The position numbers and the translations under genes were made by a program. From assembly GCA_030428695.1 (NCBI GenBank), contig JAUIEM010000030.1, positions 1 to 38,344 on the forward strand: a stretch of 38,344 nucleotides of DNA, written 5' to 3'. The stretch comes from a bacterium (GTDB lineage: Bacteria; Planctomycetota; J058; JAJDCP01). How positions within the stretch are numbered: position 1 is the stretch's first letter; the number at the start of each line of letters is the position of its first letter. Positions 14,435 through 22,299 of the stretch are shown piece after piece. Below the pieces are notes generated by a model. The model worked only from the letters and a program-made list of their open reading frames with translations, made no database searches and had not been told where the DNA came from.

Positions 14435-16114
14435 ATGCCCAACCCCTTCCTCTCGAACCCCCGCAGCGCCGCCTCGAGGGCACCCGCCCTGCGCAACGGC
14501 AAGCTCCCGGCCGACTTCCACTTCTGCGCGCCGAAGTCGGCGCCGGCGGCCGAGCGCTTCGGCGCCCTGCGCCAGGGCCACGTCCCGGCGCCGGCGACCC
14601 GCAGCCTGCAGCGGGAGGTGCAGAACAGCTGGGACGAGAACCTCGACCCCCGCCACGCCTACGCCGCGATCGAGCTGCATCTCGCGGTGACCCGCGGCAG
14701 CGAGCAGCCGGTGACCTGGAAGCAGGGCAAGCTGCGCGACGAGCAGGGCGACCTGCCTGCCCGCCAGTCGAAGCTGGTCATCGGCGGCAACCGCTGGCAG
14801 AAGGGCCACACCCCCGAGGTCAACCCGTACAACAACCAGCCGCAGCTGATGCTCGGCCAGGCGCGCCGCTGGAACCACGGCCAGGCCCCGTCGAGCAGCC
14901 CCTACAACAACCGTCCGCACGCCCTGTTCGGCGGGCACCGCCCCGCGCCGCAACCGGCCGCGGACATGTTCGGCCTGCAGGCGCCGAGCGCCGACACGAG
15001 CCCGGCGCAGGACTTCGGCCTCGCCCCGAGCGCCTACGGCGAGAACAGCGGCTTCGAGGGGGTCTACAGCGACAACCGTGTGCAGCCTTCGGAGGCCTAC
15101 GGGCCGTCGGGCGCCTACGGGCCCTGCTCGGGCAACGAGTCGCCCTCGGGCAGCTACGGCCCGAGTGAGAGCGCCGCGCCGCCGAACATGCCGGTTCCCT
15201 ACAGCGGCTCTTCCGAAGACTCCCCGGAGACCTTCGACGTCAACGGCATGGGCGGCTACGCGACGAACGAGGCGATCGTCCAGAAGGTCCACTCCTACGG
15301 CGATCAGCCCTCCGAAGATCCTCAGGAGGAGGCGCGTCCGCAGCGCACCGTCCTGACTGGCTCGCTCAAGTCGTACAAGTACCCCGGCGTCCACTCCCAC
15401 GTCAGCCGCAACGAGAACGACGCGAGCTGGGGCTCCACCTCGGTGTACGGCGTCTACATGAAGGCCTTCGCCAACGCGACCACGCCCCCGGAGGTGACGC
15501 GGGTGCGCTATCTCGACAAGCACGAGAAGCCCGACTACCGCGTGACGCTTCAGGACGGCATCATGTTCTACCGCGACCAGCTGATGGACACCTCGGACGC
15601 GACGATCATCGACCATCGCAAGGTCGAGAAGAAGGTCACCCACACGGGGCTGTTCGGGCTGCATGAGGTCAAGACCGAGGTCAGCTTCGAGCGCAAGTCC
15701 GCCGACGAGGTCGAATGCTCGAAGCGCTACATCTGGGTGATGACGCGCAACGGCAGGATCTACGCCGCGGACTGGGGCAAGGAGTACACGAAGAACGGCT
15801 GGGCGCCGAACCAGAAGAACGTCGAGGGCTTCCACCACTCGTCCTTCGCCCACAACAAGGATGTCGCCGCCGCCGGCGAGATCCTGGTCCAGAACGGGCG
15901 CCTGCGCTGGGTGTCGAACGCGAGCGGGCACTACATGCCCGGCCCCGGGACCCTCGTCTACCTGCTCAACGAGCTCGTCGAGCAGGGCGTCGACCTCAGC
16001 GACGTCTTCGTCCAGCTCGCGGTCGGCCGCTTCGGGGCCGGCGCCTGCTACCGCGCCGAGGACTTCCACGCCGCTCGCGGCGACGAGTCGAAGCTGACGC
16101 CGATGAACATGTAG
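14435..16114 (+). CDS. Unknown protein with YGPS low-complexity linker and FHHSSF-SGHYxP domain
   Basis: 559 residues; ATG 14435 has AAGGAG 8 bases upstream. The N-terminal ~100 residues include repeated NPYNNxP and SPYNNRP segments. The middle (about 150-260) is low complexity, rich in Gly, Ser, Pro and Tyr with YGPSGAYGP repeats. The C-terminal ~230 residues form a compact domain with YIWVMTRNGRIYAADWG, GFHHSSFAHN, AAAGEILVQNGRLRWVSN and SGHYMPGPGTLVYLL. From memory, the FHHSSF...AAGxI...SGHYxP pattern occurs in plant IQM calmodulin-binding proteins and in some bacterial effector-like proteins; its biochemical role is not established. There is no signal peptide. The gene follows the two FHA-REC-kinases and has its own sigma-54 promoter. 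Confidence 0.75.
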   Translation: MPNPFLSNPRSAASRAPALRNGKLPADFHFCAPKSAPAAERFGALRQGHVPAPATRSLQREVQNSWDENLDPRHAYAAIELHLAVTRGSEQPVTWKQGKLRDEQGDLPARQSKLVIGGNRWQKGHTPEVNPYNNQPQLMLGQARRWNHGQAPSSSPYNNRPHALFGGHRPAPQPAADMFGLQAPSADTSPAQDFGLAPSAYGENSGFEGVYSDNRVQPSEAYGPSGAYGPCSGNESPSGSYGPSESAAPPNMPVPYSGSSEDSPETFDVNGMGGYATNEAIVQKVHSYGDQPSEDPQEEARPQRTVLTGSLKSYKYPGVHSHVSRNENDASWGSTSVYGVYMKAFANATTPPEVTRVRYLDKHEKPDYRVTLQDGIMFYRDQLMDTSDATIIDHRKVEKKVTHTGLFGLHEVKTEVSFERKSADEVECSKRYIWVMTRNGRIYAADWGKEYTKNGWAPNQKNVEGFHHSSFAHNKDVAAAGEILVQNGRLRWVSNASGHYMPGPGTLVYLLNELVEQGVDLSDVFVQLAVGRFGAGACYRAEDFHAARGDESKLTPMNM

Positions 16115-16187
16115 CGTGGCTCAGGGACTGTCAGCAGCGCGAGAGGTGAGCACCGGCATCCGGGTCCGCAGCAGGAATCCCGGTGAA

Positions 16188-18518
16188 TCAGACGGGGTCG
16201 GGGAAGATGATCGGCGCGGGCGGCGCCGCGAGCAGCTCCGCGGGGACCGCCAGGGAGAGCCGGTGGACGCGGCCGGTGTCGTCCCCGAGGAAGAGCAGGC
16301 CGTTGTCCGGGCGGAAGACCGCCGAGCGGACCGCGGTGTCGGCGGTGAAGGAGGCGATCACCTGCCCGCTCGCGAGCGCGTACACCCGCGCCTCGGGCCC
16401 CCGCGTGCGCAGGGCCAGCCGGCCGTCCGGGCTGATCGCCTGCGTGCGCGCGCCCTCGGGCTCCGGGTGCATGACGACCGGCTCGCCGCGCCGGGGATCG
16501 AAGACGCAGGCGCGGCCGCGCTTCTCGTCGGCGACGCTCGCGAAGAAGCACCAGCGCCCGTCGGCCAGGATCTGCAGGTCGCTGATGTAGCGCAGGCGCC
16601 AGGCGGGCCGGAAGGTCCAGACCACCGCGCCGGTCGCGGCGTCCCGCCGCTGCAGCTCGCCGCGGCGGACGCACAGGAATCCGTCGGGCAACGCCTCTCC
16701 GGACCGCTGCGCGGGGACCGGCCCGAGCAGCGTGAGATCGAGGATCTCGCCGACCGCTCCGGCGACGGCCCAGCGCCGCTCGATCGTGTCGCCGAGCGCG
16801 TAGCCGATCAGGTGCGCGGCCTTGTTCTCCCAGTTGTTCGCATCCTCGTCGAGCGCGTAGCTCTCACGGCTGAGCAGGAAGCGCTCGGCGGGATCGAGCA
16901 CCAGGTCCCCCGGTCCCTCGCTGTAGCCGGGCAGGCGGTCCTGGTTCCAGCTCCCGTCCTCCCCCTGCCGCAGGCGGAAGGTGCCGGCGGTCGCGAGCCC
17001 GACGAACAGGGTGCGCGGGTCGCCTCCGAAGCACAGCGCGCTGACAGACTGGTAGTTGCGCTCGTCCTCGATGCACAGGCGCCCAAGGGCCTCGCCCCCG
17101 GGGAGCGCGTACAACAGCACGGTGCCTTGCCCCATACCGAGCGCCAGGCGGGTCTCTCTGGCGTCGAAGGCGCAGTAGCCCTCACGGATGTTCGGCTTCT
17201 CGAGCTGGACCTCGAGCAGCGGCCTCGCCTCCTCGGCATCCCACACGCACACGCTGTCGTCATGGCCGCGGGAGAGCACGTAGCGGCCGGAGGGGCTGGC
17301 CTGGAGGAAGTAGACCGCATGCCTGTGGGAGCTCTCGGGCAGCCGGGCGAGGTCGATCCGCAGGTCCCAGGCGACGACCGTGCCGCTGCGGTGGCCGCTG
17401 AGCAGCGTGTGCCCGTCGGCCAGCAGGCACAGCGCGGTCACCTCCCGGTGCGCCGCGCCGAGGTGGGCGAGGACGCGCGGCTCCTCGAGCCAGGTGCCGC
17501 CGTCGCGCACCTGCAGGATGACCAGCTGCTCGCCACCGACCGCCACGCGCTCGGCGTCGAGCCAGCACACGGCCTGCGCGTTGTGGCGCAGGAAGGGCGG
17601 TGTGTGCAGGCACTCGGTCCGGGTCCCGAGGTTCCAGCGGATCCACTCGCGGCCGATGCTCGAGAGCTGGCCGTCGGCGTCGAAGGCCATCGCGTGCGGG
17701 TAGTTCTTGTGGCCGGTCGCGCCACGGTTGGTACCGCTGAGGAACACGCCGGGCAGCAGCGACCGGACCGCCTCGTCGTTGCCACACAGAAGCGCGAGCT
17801 TCTTCCCGGTCTCGAGCTCCCACAGGTGCTGCGCGGCGTTGATCGTCGCGGTGACGAGCCGCCCATCGTCGGAGATCGCCAGGCTCATCACATCCTGGCC
17901 GTGCTCGAGGACGGCGCGGCAGCTTCCGTCCGCTTCCCACACCCGCGCGCTGCCGTCCTGGCTGACCGACACCACGCGCTCGCCCCAGAAGGCGACCTGG
18001 CGCACGTAGTGCTCGTGGCCCTCGCACCAGACGGGGCTCTCGAGCTTCGGCAGCGTCCAGATCCCGACCCTGCGGTCGTCGCCGGCGGTGGCGAGACGGC
18101 GCCCGTCCGGAGACAGGCAGAGGTGGTTGATCGGGCCGACCGGTCCCTCGAGCTCGACCGGCTCGCCGCCCTGGAGCGACCATCGCAACAGGCGCCCGTC
18201 CTCGCCCGCGCTCAGCACGGTCTCGCCGTCGGGTAGCGGCACGAGGCCGTGGACCAGCTGTCCGTGCAGGGAGCGCGCCCAGAGCTCGGGCTGGCGCTCG
18301 CCGAGCAGCGTCGAGGAGCGCAGGCGCAGCGGGGCGGAGGCGAGCTCGGCCCGGGCGGCGGCGAGCCAGGCGCGGGTCGTGTCGTCCTCGCCGAGCCGGG
18401 CCTCGAGCTGGAGGAGGAGCTGTCCGGGCGCGCGGGTCAGCGCCTCCTCGTGGCGCGCGCAGAGCCCGGCGAGGCGCTCGGCGAGGGCGGAGTCGTCCGC
18501 GCGGAGGCGGTCGAGCAC
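16188..18518 (-). CDS. WD40 repeat beta-propeller protein
   Basis: 776 residues from GTG 18518. After an N-terminal helical stretch of about 75 residues come many WD40-type blades ending in motifs such as LLRWSL, VGIWTL, ARVWEA, HLWELE, VVAWDL and VCVWDA, enough for two propellers. No enzymatic domain and no signal peptide are seen; such proteins act as interaction scaffolds. The start is uncertain. The frame stays open upstream to a TAG at 18605-18603 and reads as plausible protein (ALQELADVGLPAVLDRL), but has no ATG, GTG or TTG there. In related bacteria this kind of helix-plus-WD40 tail often follows a Ser/Thr kinase domain, which is missing here. It converges on the 14435 gene. Confidence 0.8.
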   Translation of the reverse strand: MLDRLRADDSALAERLAGLCARHEEALTRAPGQLLLQLEARLGEDDTTRAWLAAARAELASAPLRLRSSTLLGERQPELWARSLHGQLVHGLVPLPDGETVLSAGEDGRLLRWSLQGGEPVELEGPVGPINHLCLSPDGRRLATAGDDRRVGIWTLPKLESPVWCEGHEHYVRQVAFWGERVVSVSQDGSARVWEADGSCRAVLEHGQDVMSLAISDDGRLVTATINAAQHLWELETGKKLALLCGNDEAVRSLLPGVFLSGTNRGATGHKNYPHAMAFDADGQLSSIGREWIRWNLGTRTECLHTPPFLRHNAQAVCWLDAERVAVGGEQLVILQVRDGGTWLEEPRVLAHLGAAHREVTALCLLADGHTLLSGHRSGTVVAWDLRIDLARLPESSHRHAVYFLQASPSGRYVLSRGHDDSVCVWDAEEARPLLEVQLEKPNIREGYCAFDARETRLALGMGQGTVLLYALPGGEALGRLCIEDERNYQSVSALCFGGDPRTLFVGLATAGTFRLRQGEDGSWNQDRLPGYSEGPGDLVLDPAERFLLSRESYALDEDANNWENKAAHLIGYALGDTIERRWAVAGAVGEILDLTLLGPVPAQRSGEALPDGFLCVRRGELQRRDAATGAVVWTFRPAWRLRYISDLQILADGRWCFFASVADEKRGRACVFDPRRGEPVVMHPEPEGARTQAISPDGRLALRTRGPEARVYALASGQVIASFTADTAVRSAVFRPDNGLLFLGDDTGRVHRLSLAVPAELLAAPPAPIIFPDPV

Positions 18519-18668
18519 GGCCGGGAGGCCGACGTCGGCGAGCTCTTGCAGGGCGCGGGGGGCGAGGGCGGCGGGGAAGGGGATCGGGATCCTCCGTCGG
18601 GGCTACCTGCTCGAGACGCAGGCGGAGCTCCGCGGAACGCCGGTCCCGGGCCTGCTCCGACGCGATCG

Positions 18669-19733
18669 CTACCCGGGCTGCTCTTCGTCTTCCGGCGTCT
18701 TCTGCGCGCGCAGCGCCTGGGCGTATTCCTTGCGCAGGGGGTGGGCCGCCATCACCGCGATGATGCGCTCGGCGACGCGGATCGCGTCGCGCCCGTCCTC
18801 GCCGGGGACGACCGGAGAGTGGATGCCGCGCACGGCCTTGAGGAAGGACTCGAGCTCCTTCTCCAGGGGGTCGTGCTGGTTCATCGGGATCGTCTCGACG
18901 TTGAGGAACTTGCTGAACACGAACTCCTTGAGGTCGGGGATCCCGCGCACGTCGGTCTGGTCGGGGCTCCAGGAGCCGAGCTTGAAGTCGGCGGACTTCT
19001 TGAAGATGTAGATGTTCCGGTCCATGTAGTCGACCGAGATGTAGCAGCTCGGCTGGAACAGGCGGATCTTGCGCAGCGATTTCCAGGCGACGCGGCTGCT
19101 CGTGAACAGGGCGGTGCAGTTGTTCTTGAAGCGCAGCCGCGCGTAGGCGAGGTCTTCGGCGTTGCCGAGCACGTTGATGCCCATCGCCTCGACGTCGATC
19201 ACCGCCGACTTGACCAGGCTGAGCACGATGTCGAGGTCGTGGATCATCAGGTCGTGGACGACGCTGACGTCGCCCGAGCGGAAGGAGAACGGGCTGATCC
19301 GCTCGGAGGTGACGAAGGCCGGGTCTTCGATGACCTCGGTCAGCGCCATCAGGGCGGGGTTGAAGCGTTCGATGTGGCCGACCTGCAGCACCCGGTCCTG
19401 GCGGCGGGCGAGCTCGACGAGCTCGTCGGCCTCGGTCGAGGTCTTGGTCAGGGGCTTCTCGACCAGGCAGTGGATGCCGGCCTCGAGGCACTGGGTCGCG
19501 ACCTTGTGGTGGAAGCTGGTCGGGGTCGCGATGCTGACCGCGTCGACGTCCTTCAGCCCGATGCGGAAGTCGTCGAGCGCCCGCGCGCCCGTCTTGCTGC
19601 CGATCTTACGGCGCTGCTCGAAGTTGTTGTCGGCGACCCAGACCAGCTCGGCATCCGGCATCTGGGAGTAGATCCGGGCGTGGTGCCGGCCCAGATGTCC
19701 GACCCCGATCACTCCCACCCTGACCTTGCTCAT
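18669..19733 (-). CDS. Gfo/Idh/MocA oxidoreductase, candidate UDP-GlcNAc 3-dehydrogenase (GnnA-like)
   Basis: 354 residues; ATG 19733 with GGAG upstream, 17 bases after lpxA. The N-terminal Rossmann fold has GVGHLG (residues about 10-15) and the family motif VEKPLT near 92; VGHIERFNPA follows, then the alpha/beta substrate domain with HDLMIHDLDI. Gfo/Idh enzymes oxidise or reduce sugar hydroxyls with NAD(P). Where lipid A has amide-linked acyl chains, the Gfo/Idh enzyme GnnA oxidises UDP-GlcNAc at C3 before transamination by GnnB. Position directly after lpxA supports that role here; no GnnB-type aminotransferase lies in the window, so the assignment is inference. Confidence 0.85.
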   Translation of the reverse strand: MSKVRVGVIGVGHLGRHHARIYSQMPDAELVWVADNNFEQRRKIGSKTGARALDDFRIGLKDVDAVSIATPTSFHHKVATQCLEAGIHCLVEKPLTKTSTEADELVELARRQDRVLQVGHIERFNPALMALTEVIEDPAFVTSERISPFSFRSGDVSVVHDLMIHDLDIVLSLVKSAVIDVEAMGINVLGNAEDLAYARLRFKNNCTALFTSSRVAWKSLRKIRLFQPSCYISVDYMDRNIYIFKKSADFKLGSWSPDQTDVRGIPDLKEFVFSKFLNVETIPMNQHDPLEKELESFLKAVRGIHSPVVPGEDGRDAIRVAERIIAVMAAHPLRKEYAQALRAQKTPEDEEQPG

Positions 19734-19750
19734 CGGCTACTCCGGGTCGC

Positions 19751-20572
19751 TCAGTCCGCGGGACGCGTGCGCTCGCGGATTCTGCCCTTGGGACCGCTCT
19801 CTGCGGACTCGAGGAAGTCTAGCAGCTCGACGACCACTTCCGCCAGCCCGCCGTCGGCGCGCAGGCCTGCGACCGCCTCGCGCTGGGGCGTGCCCTCGCG
19901 GAACAGCTTCTTGAACGCCTGATGCAGGGCGTCGACTGCCGCCCGGTCGAGGCCGCGCCGTTCACAGCCGACGCGGTTGACGCCCCACACCCGGCTCGGG
20001 TTGCCCTCGACGAGCATGAAGGGCGGGACATCCTTGGTGATGCGCGACATGCCGCCGATGAAGGCCAGCCGGCCGATGGTGGAGAAGTGGTGGATCGCGG
20101 CGAGGCCGCCGAAATGCGCCTGGTTCTCGACCTTGACGTGGCCGCCGAGCAGCACGGAGTTGCCCATGATGATCTGGCTGCCGAGCAGGCAGTCATGGGC
20201 GATGTGACAGCAGGCCATGATCAGGTTGTCGTCGCCGATGCGGGTCAGGCCCCCGCCGCCGGCGGTGCCCTTGTGCACGGTGACGCACTCGCGGATCGTG
20301 TTGCGGTGGCCGATGCTGACCCGGGTCTCTTCGCCGTCGTATTTGAGATCCTGGGGATCGGTGCCGATCACCGAGCCGGGGAAGATCTTGTTGTCGCAGC
20401 CGATGTCGGTCGTGCCGGCGACCGTGACCCCGTTGTGCAGCACCGTGCCGCGTCCGATCTTCGTCCGCGGGCCGACGACGCAGAAGTGCCCGATCGACAC
20501 GTCCTCGTCGACCTCGGCGTCGGCGTGGACGGCCGCGTGGGGGAAGCGCGGGGAGAGCGGCCAGGGCTGCAC
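19751..20572 (-). CDS. lpxA: UDP-N-acetylglucosamine acyltransferase LpxA
   Basis: 273 residues. GTG 20572 is preferred because AGGAGG sits 8 bases upstream; GTG 20578 is too close to it. The body is a left-handed beta-helix of hexapeptide repeats (EDVSIGHFCVVGPRTKIG onward). It has the LpxA signature HKGTAGGGGLTRIGDDN and the catalytic histidine in CHIAHDC, then DVPPFMLVEGNPSRVWGVN and a helical C-terminus. It catalyses the first step of lipid A synthesis, transfer of an acyl chain from ACP to UDP-GlcNAc (or its 3-amino analogue), in the cytoplasm. It begins 2 bases after the lpxC stop, so the two are probably translationally coupled. Confidence 0.93.
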   Translation of the reverse strand: MQPWPLSPRFPHAAVHADAEVDEDVSIGHFCVVGPRTKIGRGTVLHNGVTVAGTTDIGCDNKIFPGSVIGTDPQDLKYDGEETRVSIGHRNTIRECVTVHKGTAGGGGLTRIGDDNLIMACCHIAHDCLLGSQIIMGNSVLLGGHVKVENQAHFGGLAAIHHFSTIGRLAFIGGMSRITKDVPPFMLVEGNPSRVWGVNRVGCERRGLDRAAVDALHQAFKKLFREGTPQREAVAGLRADGGLAEVVVELLDFLESAESGPKGRIRERTRPAD

Positions 20573-20574
20573 GA

Positions 20575-21711
20575 TCACGCCCTCCTGTAGGCGAGCTGCG
20601 CCTCGACCAGCAGCTCGTCGCCGACCCGCACGGAGCCGCGGCAGCGCAGGGACTGCTCGGCGTCGGGCAGGCGCTCGACGGCGAGCTCGAGGCGCTCGCC
20701 CTCGCGTGCGGCGCGCCCGAAGCGCGCGCTCTCGACCGTCTGCAGGCTCTCGCCGGCGCCGTTGAGCAGCCGCTTGGCGAGCCGCTCGAGGCGGCGCAGC
20801 AGGGTCAGGCTCTCGAGGGCGCTGCCGGCGACCTCCCAGGCCTGGCCCCGGTCGGCCGACAGGCTCTCTTCCGCCGAGCCGGCCGCGGACTGGATCGCCT
20901 GGGCGAGCCGGGCGTTGAGGGCGTGGCCGGAGCGCACGCCGATCACGTGGGCGCGCAGCCGCTTGCCGAGCAACGCGAGGTCGCCGATCAGGTCGAGGAC
21001 CTTGTGCCGCACGAACTCGTCGCCGAAGCGCAGGGTGTTCTCGAGGGGCAGCCCATCGTCGCCGATGACGAGGGTGTTCTGGAGGTTGGCCCCGAGCCCG
21101 AGCCCGGCCTTCTGCAGCGCCTCGGCCTCCTGCTCGAGGCAGAAGGTGCGCGCGCCAGCGATCTCGGCGCGGAAGCTCTCGGCCGTGACGATGCCGGCGT
21201 AGAACTGCACGGGGACCGCGGGGCTCGAGTACTTCAGGGTGTAGCTGACCGCGAAGACCGGCGCGGGCATCGCGATGGCGCTGGCGGCTCCGGAGCTGAC
21301 CGCGACGGGCTCGGCGAGGGTCAGCACCTCGGCCGGAGCGTCCTGCTCGACGCGCCCGCCGCTCTCGAGGGCGGTCAGGTAGTCGAGCCCGCTGCCGTCG
21401 AGGCCGGGCAGCTCGACGCCGTCGATCTCGACCCGCGCGTTGTCGATGCCGAGCGCGTAAAGGGGCGCCATCAGGTGCTCGACCGTGTGCACCTCGGCGT
21501 CGCCCTGGCGGATCGCGGTGCGCCGCGGCCGGTCGGCCTTGTGGGCGATGGTCGCGGGGATGCGGGCGTCGGGGCCGAGGTCGGTGCGGACGAAGACGAC
21601 GCCGTGCCCCGCGGCCGCGGGGCACACCCGCACGGAGGTCTCGGCCCCCGAGTGCAGGCCGACCCCGCGAACAGAGACCGGGCGCGCCAGCGTCGCTTGA
21701 CGGCTACTCAT
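20575..21711 (-). CDS. lpxC: UDP-3-O-acyl-GlcNAc deacetylase LpxC with C-terminal extension
   Basis: 378 residues. Zinc ligands His79, His236 and Asp240, catalytic Glu78 and the general acid His263 are all present in the motifs VHTVEHLMAP, RHKVLDLIGD and RSGHALN. It catalyses the committed, zinc-dependent step of lipid A synthesis. It is about 75 residues longer than E. coli LpxC. The extra part (about 290-378) ends in ESARFGRAAREGERLELAV and RCRGSVRVGDELLVEAQLAY, which resembles the C-terminal half of the FabZ hot-dog fold, but the FabZ catalytic His/Glu half is not recognisable. The start overlaps the end of ompH by 8 bases. Confidence 0.93.
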   Translation of the reverse strand: MSSRQATLARPVSVRGVGLHSGAETSVRVCPAAAGHGVVFVRTDLGPDARIPATIAHKADRPRRTAIRQGDAEVHTVEHLMAPLYALGIDNARVEIDGVELPGLDGSGLDYLTALESGGRVEQDAPAEVLTLAEPVAVSSGAASAIAMPAPVFAVSYTLKYSSPAVPVQFYAGIVTAESFRAEIAGARTFCLEQEAEALQKAGLGLGANLQNTLVIGDDGLPLENTLRFGDEFVRHKVLDLIGDLALLGKRLRAHVIGVRSGHALNARLAQAIQSAAGSAEESLSADRGQAWEVAGSALESLTLLRRLERLAKRLLNGAGESLQTVESARFGRAAREGERLELAVERLPDAEQSLRCRGSVRVGDELLVEAQLAYRRA

Positions 21712-22285
21712 TCGCGGGTCCTTCGTAGCGCTCGTTCAAGATCCTCAACACCTGGTTGGAGATATCGATCTCCTCGGAGAAGTAGAGCAGCGCACGGAAC
21801 TCGAGGGGCGTGGCCCCCTCGTCGGTGCTCTGCTGCCGCTCGACCTTGACGATGAAGTGGTAGTTCCCCTTCTCGCCGATCTCCGCGACGACGACCTCGA
21901 TCTCCTCCAGGATCTCAAGAATAAATTTCTCGTACATCGTCTTCAAGGTGTTACGGCGGCGCTTGTCGAAGAACTGCAGGACGTTGACCGCGATCGCGAC
22001 CTCCTCTTCCTTCAGCTCGTAGGCCTCGGTGCCCTCGCGCAGCAGGTCGAGCTCGCCGCGCAGGCGCTGCAGGTCATCCTTTTTGGTCTCGAAGGCGGCC
22101 TGCAGACGCGCTTCCTCTTCTTTGAGCTCGCGCTCCTTGACGTCGCGTTTCTGGTAGCCGTCGAACACCGTGGCGAGGTCGACGACGCCGATGCGCAGCC
22201 TGTCGACCTCGGGCACGCGATCCTCCTGGGCGTGGAGAGCCGTGGCCAGGCCGAGCAGACACAAACAGATGAGCGGGATACGCAC
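21704..22285 (-). CDS. OmpH/Skp-family periplasmic chaperone
   Basis: 193 residues from GTG 22285, with GGAGG 8 bases upstream. Signal peptide of about 19 residues ending LHAQ. RIGVVDLATVFDGYQK is the typical Skp/OmpH opening strand and helix; a long charged coiled-coil follows (about 50-130), then a return to the core (NYHFIVKVERQQ, LYFSEEIDISNQVLRILN). The family binds unfolded outer-membrane proteins in the periplasm and hands them to the BAM complex. It lies 14 bases after bamA and overlaps lpxC, the usual setting for this gene. Confidence 0.88.
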   Translation of the reverse strand: MRIPLICLCLLGLATALHAQEDRVPEVDRLRIGVVDLATVFDGYQKRDVKERELKEEEARLQAAFETKKDDLQRLRGELDLLREGTEAYELKEEEVAIAVNVLQFFDKRRRNTLKTMYEKFILEILEEIEVVVAEIGEKGNYHFIVKVERQQSTDEGATPLEFRALLYFSEEIDISNQVLRILNERYEGPANE

Positions 22286-22299
22286 GATGTCGTCCTCCG

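Noticed and set aside
16115..16187. Bidirectional terminator between the convergent genes
   Set aside because: Only a 5-bp CCGGG/CCCGG pairing with a long loop and no T-run; not convincing.
20576..20578. GTG 20578 as the lpxA start
   Set aside because: Only 2 bases from the AGGAGG; GTG 20572 has the proper 8-base spacing.
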